Below are positions 57,310 through 64,000 of a DNA stretch of 64,000 bases, one piece after another (position 1 is the stretch's first letter; the number at the start of each line of letters is the position of its first letter). The stretch is taken from assembly GCA_016212855.1 (NCBI GenBank), contig JACRDP010000029.1:62001-126000 (forward strand), read 5' to 3'. The position numbers and the translations under genes are program-made. The stretch is from Elusimicrobiota bacterium (lineage in GTDB: Bacteria; Elusimicrobiota; Elusimicrobia; UBA1565; UBA9628). The notes under the pieces were generated by a model, which was given only the letters and a program-made list of their open reading frames with translations, ran no database searches and had not been told where the DNA came from.

Positions 57310-58861
57310 GCTCGCCCGGGCCGCGGCCCTTCTGGCCGGCGTGAAAGAGCGCCTCGCCTTCGAGCGCGCCCTGCGCGACCCGCGCAAAGCGCAGGACGCG
57401 GTGCTTGCCCGCGTCCTGAAAAGCCTCTCCGAGACGAGCTACGGCCGCGAGCGAGGTCTGAAGCCCGAGGACGACTACGCCTCCTTCGCCGCGAAACTCC
57501 CGATCGTCGATTACGACGCGCTGAAGCCGTACGTCGAAGAGCAGAAATCGACCGAGGCCTCCATCCTGTTCGAAGGGTCCGCGCGTTTCTACGAGCGCAC
57601 CTCCGGCAGCTCCGGCGGGAGCAAGGATATCCCGTACGGCGACCGGCTGTGGTCGTCCTTCCAGCGCGCGTTCTCGCTGTGGCTCGGCGATCTTCTCCTC
57701 AACGGCCCGCGGCTCAAGACCGGCCGGTGTTGGATCTCGGTGTCGCCCTGGGCCGAGCCGGGCAAGAAAACCGCGAAGGGCGTGCGCATCGGCCTCGACG
57801 ACGACGGCGAGTACGTGAAGGGCTGGCTCGGCAAGGTCCTGCGGCTGTTCTGGACGGTCCCGAGCGCGGTCCGCCACATCTGCGACCCCGACGAGTACAA
57901 GCTCGCCGTCGCGACCTATCTGCTGGCCGACGCCGAGCTGGAGATCGTCTCGGTCTGGAACCCGACCTTGTTCCTGCTCATGCTCGACACGATCGTCGAC
58001 TCGCGCGACGTCCTGCTCAAGCGGCTCGCCCAGAGAGGGACGGGCGCCGCGCGTCTGGACGCGCTGTGTTCCGCCCTGAGCGCGCCGGCGCGCAAGGACG
58101 TGGACTGGGGCCTGGTCTGGCCGGAGCTGAAGCTGATCTCGTCCTGGGACATGGCCGAAGCCGCCCGCCCCGCCGCCGCCCTCGCCGCGCTGTTTCCGCA
58201 CGCCTCGTTCCAGGGCAAGGGCCACCTCGCCACCGAGTCACCGGTCACCATACCGTGGATCGATTCCTGCTTCTGCCTGCCGCTCGTCGATTCCGTGTTC
58301 TTCGAGTTCGCCGACGCGTCCGGAAAAATACTGCGCCTGCACGAGCTGAAGACGGGCGCCGAGTACGACCTCATCGTCACGCCCGAAGGCGGCTTCGCCC
58401 GCTACCGCCTGGGCGACCGCGTGCTCGTGACGGATCGCCACCAGGCCACGCCCGCTCTCGCGTTGGCCGGCCGCTGCGACGACGTCTGCGATCTGGCGGG
58501 GGAGAAGCTCGACGCCCGCTTCGTGACGAAGGCGCTCGACACGGTGTGCCCCGGCGCGGCGTTTAGGACCTTGGTGCCCGTCCACGAGGATGGGCGAACC
58601 GGCCGCTACGCGCTCGTGCTCGATCATGGCGCCTGCTCGCCCGAGGCGCTCGACGAGGCCCTGCGCCTGTCGCCGCTGTACGACCACGCCCGTTCGCTCG
58701 GCCAGTTGTCCGCGCCGACGGTGAGCGTTCGGCCCGACGCGGCCGAGCGCTTCGGCCGCTTCTTCGCCGCGCGCGGCGCGCGCTGGGGGGGCGTCAAGCA
58801 GAACGCCCTCGTGCGCGATCCCGAGCACGGCCGCGAGCTGGCCCGGAGCCTCGATCTATGA
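57290..58861 (+). CDS. GH3-superfamily acyl-adenylating/amido synthetase-like protein
   Basis: SFAAKLPIVDYDALKPYVE...FYERTSGSSGGSKDIPYGDRLWSSFQRAF...LHELKTGAEYDLIVTPEGGFARYRLGDRVLV. Confidence 0.8.
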   Translation: MRRVLLELARAAALLAGVKERLAFERALRDPRKAQDAVLARVLKSLSETSYGRERGLKPEDDYASFAAKLPIVDYDALKPYVEEQKSTEASILFEGSARFYERTSGSSGGSKDIPYGDRLWSSFQRAFSLWLGDLLLNGPRLKTGRCWISVSPWAEPGKKTAKGVRIGLDDDGEYVKGWLGKVLRLFWTVPSAVRHICDPDEYKLAVATYLLADAELEIVSVWNPTLFLLMLDTIVDSRDVLLKRLAQRGTGAARLDALCSALSAPARKDVDWGLVWPELKLISSWDMAEAARPAAALAALFPHASFQGKGHLATESPVTIPWIDSCFCLPLVDSVFFEFADASGKILRLHELKTGAEYDLIVTPEGGFARYRLGDRVLVTDRHQATPALALAGRCDDVCDLAGEKLDARFVTKALDTVCPGAAFRTLVPVHEDGRTGRYALVLDHGACSPEALDEALRLSPLYDHARSLGQLSAPTVSVRPDAAERFGRFFAARGARWGGVKQNALVRDPEHGRELARSLDL

Positions 58862-59733
58862 AGACTATGCAGACGGTCAAAGAGACCGGCGCGTTGCTCG
58901 GCCTGTACGTCGGCCTCGGCAGCCGCGCCCCGCGCGTGTACGACCTGCTCTCCGAGCACAATCAGCTCGGCGAGAAGACCCTTTTCTTGAACCTGGGCTA
59001 CTGGGACGGACCTCAATCCTACGACGACGGCTGCCGCCGCCTGGCCGAAGTGCTGGGCGAGGCCGCGAAGCTCGGCCCCGGCGACGATCTCGTGGACTGC
59101 GGCTACGGCTTCGGCGACCAGGATTTTTACTGGGCCGAGCGCTTCAAGCCCAAGAGCATCATCGGCCTGAACATCACCGCCTCCCAGGTCGTCCGCGCCC
59201 GCGCGCGCTGCGCCGAACGGGGACTGAGTGGCCGCGTGGACTTGCGCGAGGGCTCAGCGACCGTGATGCCGCTGAAAGACGAGACCGCTCACAAGGTGAC
59301 CGCGCTCGAAACCGCTTTCCATTACCACACGCGCGAAGACTTCTTCCGCGAGGCCTTCCGCGTCCTCAAGCCGGGCGGCCGTCTGGCGACCGCCGACATC
59401 ATTCCGAAGGCGGGACTGCGCCGCAGCCTTAAAATAGTCGTCGGCGACTGGTTCGGCCGCCGCTTCTGGCAGATTCCTTCCGCGAACATGTACGACAGCG
59501 TCGCGTACCGGCGCAAGCTCGAGGCCGCGGGCTTCGTCAATGTCAAGATCAAGAGCATCGCCGACCGCGTGTATCCCGGCTTCCGCGATTGCGCGCGCGT
59601 GCGGCTTCAGGCGCCGGAAATCCGCGAGCGCATGAACCCGCTCATCGCTTTCTTCTTCAAGGCGTCGCTCGATGAGATGGCCGGGCCCGGCGGTCCCGAC
59701 TACATCTTGGCGACGGCGGACAAACCCGCATGA
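58858..59733 (+). CDS. class I SAM-dependent methyltransferase
   Basis: LVDCGYGFGDQDFYWAERFKPKSIIGLNITASQVVRARARC...REAFRVLKPGGRLATADI. Confidence 0.92.
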   Translation: MKTMQTVKETGALLGLYVGLGSRAPRVYDLLSEHNQLGEKTLFLNLGYWDGPQSYDDGCRRLAEVLGEAAKLGPGDDLVDCGYGFGDQDFYWAERFKPKSIIGLNITASQVVRARARCAERGLSGRVDLREGSATVMPLKDETAHKVTALETAFHYHTREDFFREAFRVLKPGGRLATADIIPKAGLRRSLKIVVGDWFGRRFWQIPSANMYDSVAYRRKLEAAGFVNVKIKSIADRVYPGFRDCARVRLQAPEIRERMNPLIAFFFKASLDEMAGPGGPDYILATADKPA

Positions 59734-60752
59734 GCTACCGGATCTTCAACCGTCCCGACCGCTTCGCCGAGGGCTGGTACTGGGCGCTCGACGCCGCCGC
59801 GCTCGCGCGCGGCGGCGTCGCCAAGCTCAACTTGCTGGGCCGCGACCTCGCCTTGTACCGCGGCGAGGACGGCAAGGTCGCCGCGCTCGACGCGTTCTGC
59901 CCGCACATGGGCGCGCATCTCGGCGAGGGCAACGTCGACGGCTGCCGCCTGCGCTGCCTGTTCCACGACTGGGCCTACGAGCCCGACGGGCGCTGCTCCG
60001 ATGCGCCCGGCGCGGCCGGCGGCGTTCCGCCCTCGTCCGCCCGTACCTCGTCTTGGCCCGTGACCGAGGCCTACGGCCTGATCTGGGTGTGGACCGGGCC
60101 CGAGGCCCGGCGCCCGGCGCCGTTCGTGCCCGAGCTCGGCGACGAAGACGCGGACTGGTCGCACGGCTCCTCCTTCGTCAAGGACTGTCATCCGAACGTC
60201 GTGATGATCAACGCCATCGACGCGCATCACTTCAACACGGTCCACCACCTTCCCGTGAAGCTCGAGATGGAGCCGCGCACGCGCAACGAGAACAACATCG
60301 AGTTCGCCAATACGACGACGGTTCCGACGACGAGCCTTCTCGGCCGCCTGATCGCGCCGTTCTATCACGACGCGCTGACGTATTGGATGTCCTACTGGTA
60401 TGGGAGCACGGGCACGGTCACTTTGGGGCCGGACTTCCTGCACTTCCATATCCTCTTCGCACTTCGCGCCGCCGAAGGCGGCAAGACCGAGGGACGGACC
60501 GTGCTCGTCACCCGAAAGCGCGCGGGCCTTCACGGCTGGGCGCTGAACCGAGTCTTGCTGGCGCTCACGAACCTCGTCGGCTCCTACTTCGCGCACGGCG
60601 ACACCAAAATATTCCGCTCGATCAAGTTCGACCTGAAGACCCCGCTCGCCGCCGACCGGCCGATCCTGCGCTTCATCGAGCATCTCGAAAAACAGGCCGT
60701 GTCGCCGTGGTGCCGGCCCGTCGAGCCCGCGCGCGAACCGGCGGAGGCCTAA
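59730..60752 (+). CDS. Rieske 2Fe-2S oxygenase (second)
   Basis: LALYRGEDGKVAALDAFCPHMGAHLGEGNVDGCRLRCLFHDWAYEPDG; mononuclear iron motif NAIDAHHFNTVHH. Confidence 0.9.
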   Translation: MSYRIFNRPDRFAEGWYWALDAAALARGGVAKLNLLGRDLALYRGEDGKVAALDAFCPHMGAHLGEGNVDGCRLRCLFHDWAYEPDGRCSDAPGAAGGVPPSSARTSSWPVTEAYGLIWVWTGPEARRPAPFVPELGDEDADWSHGSSFVKDCHPNVVMINAIDAHHFNTVHHLPVKLEMEPRTRNENNIEFANTTTVPTTSLLGRLIAPFYHDALTYWMSYWYGSTGTVTLGPDFLHFHILFALRAAEGGKTEGRTVLVTRKRAGLHGWALNRVLLALTNLVGSYFAHGDTKIFRSIKFDLKTPLAADRPILRFIEHLEKQAVSPWCRPVEPAREPAEA

Positions 60753-61595
60753 GTGAAAACCGCTCTCGTGACGGGCTGTTCCTCGGGCTTCGGCAAAGGC
60801 ATCGTCGCCGGCCTGCTCGCCGACGGCTGGACCGTGATCGCCACCATGCGCGCGGCGGGCCGCCGCGCGGACCTCCTCTCCGCAGAGGCCGAGACGTACG
60901 GCGACCGGCTCCTCATTCGCGAGCTCGACATCGTCGACGCGTCTCAGCGGAAGGCCCTCGCCGTGGAATTCTCCCATCTCGACCTGCTCGTCAACAACGC
61001 GGGCTTCGGCGTGATGGGCGCGATCGAGGACCTCTCCGAAGAGCAGCTGCGCCGCCAGTTCGAGGTCAACTTCTTCGGGACCGTCTTCCTGACGCGCGAG
61101 TTCCTGCCCGCATTGCGCGTCTCCAAAGGCAAGGTCCTCATGATCTCCTCGATCCTCGGCCGCCAGTCCTTCCCGATGTCGGGCGCTTATTGCGCGAGCA
61201 AGTTCGCCTTGGAAGGGCTCTCGGAGTCCCTCGCCTACGAGCTCTCGCCTCACGGCGTGCAAGTCTGCCTCGTCGAGCCGGGGGGCTTTCGCACCAGCAT
61301 GGCCGACAACACGGTCTGGGGCGAAAAGACCGCCGATCCGGCGTCGCCGTACGCGGTTCAGAACGCGAATATGAAGCGCATGCGCGAGAAGATGATGTCC
61401 CGGCCGGGCGTTGCGCCCGGCGCCGTCGTGCGCCTCATCGTCAAGCTCGCCCGGAAGAACAAAATCCCGCGCCGCGCCCTCGTCGGCAAGGACGCCTTCG
61501 GGATGAACGCGTTCGCCTCCTTGCTTCCCGATCGCGTGGTCTCCTTCCTCTACACCCGCCTCTACGACAAGCTGCTGGCGAAGGCGCCCGCGTGA
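60753..61595 (+). CDS. short-chain dehydrogenase/reductase
   Basis: KTALVTGCSSGFGKGIVAGLLADGW; LVNNAGFGVMG; SGAYCASKFALEGLSESLAYEL. Confidence 0.93.
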   Translation: MKTALVTGCSSGFGKGIVAGLLADGWTVIATMRAAGRRADLLSAEAETYGDRLLIRELDIVDASQRKALAVEFSHLDLLVNNAGFGVMGAIEDLSEEQLRRQFEVNFFGTVFLTREFLPALRVSKGKVLMISSILGRQSFPMSGAYCASKFALEGLSESLAYELSPHGVQVCLVEPGGFRTSMADNTVWGEKTADPASPYAVQNANMKRMREKMMSRPGVAPGAVVRLIVKLARKNKIPRRALVGKDAFGMNAFASLLPDRVVSFLYTRLYDKLLAKAPA

Positions 61596-62503
61596 GCGAG
61601 CGCGTCCGCGTCCGCGCGGGCCTTTCTTTGGGCCGCCTTCCGGCGGGCCACAAGCTCAAGCCTTTGCTGGCGGCGGCCGCGTTCAAGGCGGGCGTCGAGA
61701 CGCCGCGTCTCGCCTTTCCCGACCGCGCCTGGGACGCGGCCTTTCACGGCCTCGATCGCGTGGGCGCATACCGAAAGCTTTCCTCAACCCGCCGCAAGGA
61801 CGTCCTCAAGCATTGCGCGAAGGGCCTCCTCTCCGAGTCCTGCCACATCGAGAAGCTCGGCCTCGCCTTCACCGCGAAGATGTCCTTGCTCTCGCGCACG
61901 GAAGACGAGCGTCAGCTGTACGCCCTCTTCGCCGCCGATGAGGCCCGCCACTTGAGCGAGATCTCGCGCTACCTTCCCGACGGGCCCTCCGCCGCGTCGG
62001 AGAATCCTTTTCTTCTCCTATTGGGAGAAATCATCGAGCGCGGCGATAAGCCCGGCCTCACCGCCTTGATCCAGGTCGTGCTCGAGGGCTGGGGCCTCAC
62101 GCATTACGGCTCTTTGGCCCGCGCCTGCCGCGACGAGGGCCTGCGCCGGACCTTGCGGCGAATCCTCAAAGACGAGGCGCTTCATCACGGCAGCGGCGTC
62201 GTGATCGCCTCGACCGAGCCGCTCGGCCGCTCCGAGCGGCGCGAAGTCGAAGCCTGGCTGCTGCGTCTGGCGCGCATGGTGCAGGCCGGGCCGCAGGCGG
62301 TCGTCGCCGCGCTCGGCCCGCTGTCGCGCCGGGAGCGCGAGAAGGCCTTCGCCGAGCTCTCGTGCGAGTCGCATTCCGCCGAGCGCCTGGCGCTTCTGCG
62401 CGGTCTCATCGCGTCGTGCGGGGAGACCCGCGCGATCGAGACGCTCGAGAAAGCCGGGACGCTGCGCCCGCTCGACGCGGCGGCCTGCGCGCGCCTGAGC
62501 TAA
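61592..62503 (+). CDS. ferritin-like diiron protein
   Basis: GTG start; SESCHIEKLGLAF...ADEARHLSEISRYL...EGWGLTHYGSL...LKDEALHHGSG (two E...ExxH pairs). Confidence 0.7.
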   Translation: MSERVRVRAGLSLGRLPAGHKLKPLLAAAAFKAGVETPRLAFPDRAWDAAFHGLDRVGAYRKLSSTRRKDVLKHCAKGLLSESCHIEKLGLAFTAKMSLLSRTEDERQLYALFAADEARHLSEISRYLPDGPSAASENPFLLLLGEIIERGDKPGLTALIQVVLEGWGLTHYGSLARACRDEGLRRTLRRILKDEALHHGSGVVIASTEPLGRSERREVEAWLLRLARMVQAGPQAVVAALGPLSRREREKAFAELSCESHSAERLALLRGLIASCGETRAIETLEKAGTLRPLDAAACARLS

Positions 62504-62814
62504 ATCTTTTTCGGCGGTTCGGGCTTGTCGGGAGCCAGAACGCAGCGCCCTTTGTGAGCCAGCCAATGCAACGTATTGCCGATCACGTATATCGAGCCAG
62601 AGACGACCGCCGACGCGGGTCCGACGGCGCCGATGATTGCAAGGCAGGCCCGCGGATCTCCGCCGCTGCAGTCTAGACCCAACTCGGTCGAGTCCAAGGT
62701 CAGCACCATACTGTTGACCTGGCAATCCGGATCGTAGTCGTCGGACTTTGTCGGGTAAATGACGCAGCCGGAGATGACTGCGCTCGCGGCGAGCACGGCG
62801 AATATTTTCAGCAT
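62500..62814 (-). CDS. small lipoprotein
   Basis: MLKIFAVLAASAVISGCVIYPTKSDDYDPDC (lipobox SGC). Confidence 0.7.
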   Translation of the reverse strand: MLKIFAVLAASAVISGCVIYPTKSDDYDPDCQVNSMVLTLDSTELGLDCSGGDPRACLAIIGAVGPASAVVSGSIYVIGNTLHWLAHKGRCVLAPDKPEPPKKI

Positions 62815-62845
62815 TCTACACGCCGTCCACGGATATGAGGACGAC

Positions 62846-62865
62846 AACTGTTGTCGACAACAGTT
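62846..62865. repeat. 20-bp perfect palindrome AACTGTTGTCGACAACAGTT
   Basis: Identical to its reverse complement, in the divergent intergenic region. Confidence 0.9.
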
Positions 62866-63023
62866 TTTAGGGGGCTGTCGGTGGATGCGGTGGATAGCTT
62901 GAGAATAAGAGTGGTCAGTATAGTGCGGGGATTTGGACCTTCGCAACCCCCCCCCAAAAAAACACGGCGGCGCCGGGCTGAAAGCCCTAGACAGCGGCTG
63001 GGTCCTTTGGGTAAAGTTCGCCC

Positions 63024-63989
63024 ATGAACAAACTCTCCGCCGCCCTGCTGTCCCTGGCCTTGGCCGTCCCCGCCGCCGCCGGACCGCACGGAATCCTCTG
63101 GGCCCCCGGGCAGAAGCCCGCGCAGGCCGCGGACGCGAGCGCGTCGGCCGGGCTCGTGTACTACGGCGGTCCCGTGATCGAGCACGCCAAGGTTTACGCC
63201 GTGTTCTGGGGCGAGAACGTCCCGGCCGAGACGAAGACCAAAATCGGCGGCTTCTTCGCGAACATGCTCGACAGCGTGTACATGGACTGGCTGTCCGAGT
63301 ATCACACGAGCCGCAAGGCCGTGGACGGCCGCGAGGGCACGAAGCAGACGATCGGACGCGGGACCTTCAACGGCGCGGTCACGATCACGCCGATCAACAC
63401 CTCGGCGGCGCTCAAGGACGCGGACGTGCAGAAGGAGCTGGTCGCGCAGATCGCGGCGGGCAAGCTGGCCCCCGCGGACGCGAACTCTTTGTACATGATC
63501 TACTTCCCCAAGGGCGTGAGCATCGAGATCGAAGGCGCCCGCTCGTGCTCGAGCTTCTGCGCGTACCACGAGGGCTTCATGAACGGGAACACGCCGATCT
63601 ACTACGGCATCATGCCCGTGTGCGGCGGCTTCAGCTGCGGCGCCAGCTACGACTCGATGACCTTCGTGTCCTCGCATGAGGCGATCGAGGCGATCACCGA
63701 TCCCTTCCCGACGCCCGGCAGCCACCCCGCGTACCCCCAGGCGTGGAACGACGCGAACGGCGAGGAGATCACCGACCTGTGCCAGTCGCAGAGCGCGCGT
63801 CTCACGAGCCACGGCGTGACCAGCCTCGTCTCTGGACAGTGGAAGAACTCGATCGGGGGCTGCTTCAACGGTCCCTGGCAGTCGACCGAACCCTCGGCGC
63901 GGTTCGACGCTCTCGCGGCGCGCAAGCCGAACACGGCTTTGCTGGCGGCGCTGACCTCGCGCGACCTGACCTGCTGGGAAGGGAACTAG
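63024..63989 (+). CDS. secreted protein of a putative metalloprotease-like family (SHEAIEAITDP motif)
   Basis: Signal peptide MNKLSAALLSLALAVPAAAG; AKVYAVFWGENVP; FVSSHEAIEAITDPFPTPG; NGEEITDLC. Confidence 0.65.
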   Translation: MNKLSAALLSLALAVPAAAGPHGILWAPGQKPAQAADASASAGLVYYGGPVIEHAKVYAVFWGENVPAETKTKIGGFFANMLDSVYMDWLSEYHTSRKAVDGREGTKQTIGRGTFNGAVTITPINTSAALKDADVQKELVAQIAAGKLAPADANSLYMIYFPKGVSIEIEGARSCSSFCAYHEGFMNGNTPIYYGIMPVCGGFSCGASYDSMTFVSSHEAIEAITDPFPTPGSHPAYPQAWNDANGEEITDLCQSQSARLTSHGVTSLVSGQWKNSIGGCFNGPWQSTEPSARFDALAARKPNTALLAALTSRDLTCWEGN

Positions 63990-64000
63990 TTCGTCTTACC

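Noticed and set aside
43787-62503. Overlapping convergent stop codons (CTAG 43787-43790; CTAA 62500-62503) as a regulatory signal
   Set aside because: Short overlaps of convergent stops are expected in compact genomes; no further structure supports regulation.

Overview
High-GC bacterial window, densely coding, with no rRNA, tRNA, CRISPR array or transposase seen. It has three blocks. (1) About 1-45.5 kb is a respiratory supercluster: divergent YwiC-like and PFOR (NifJ) genes, two hemerythrins, a radical SAM protein, and a complete alternative complex III (ActABCDEF) in one long minus-strand run with NapG/NapH-type ferredoxins, a NapA-type molybdoenzyme, a porin and an Rrf2 regulator. It continues with tatA-moeA-mobA-moaA, a second Rrf2 regulator with an A2-type cytochrome c oxidase operon, a response regulator, a sigma54 activator with its kinase, a short divergent RpoN, a CoA-transferase-GNAT fusion and moaE/moaD/moaCB. 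I read 13 sites matching TGGCCG-N5-TTGC (sigma54 -24/-12), of which 10 are strong; 8 of the 13 put the predicted start site only about 0-5 nt before the start codon (leaderless). (2) 45.9-49.2 kb is a leucine-degradation-type mini operon. (3) 50.1-62.5 kb is a tightly overlapping 12-13 gene operon rich in non-heme iron enzymes (AurF-like diiron, two Rieske oxygenases, 2Fe-2S ferredoxin, fatty-acid-hydroxylase/sterol-desaturase-like, ferritin-like diiron, Mpo1-like domain). It also encodes a GH3-like adenylating enzyme, methyltransferase, SDR, hexapeptide acyltransferase, PAP2 phosphatase and an amidohydrolase, and has no PKS/NRPS: a candidate undescribed oxidative lipid/metabolite pathway. Genes found by hand that are absent from the ORF track: YwiC-like (edge-truncated), TatA (57 aa) and two 40-aa ORFs. 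All assignments come from reading sequence motifs; no database search was run.
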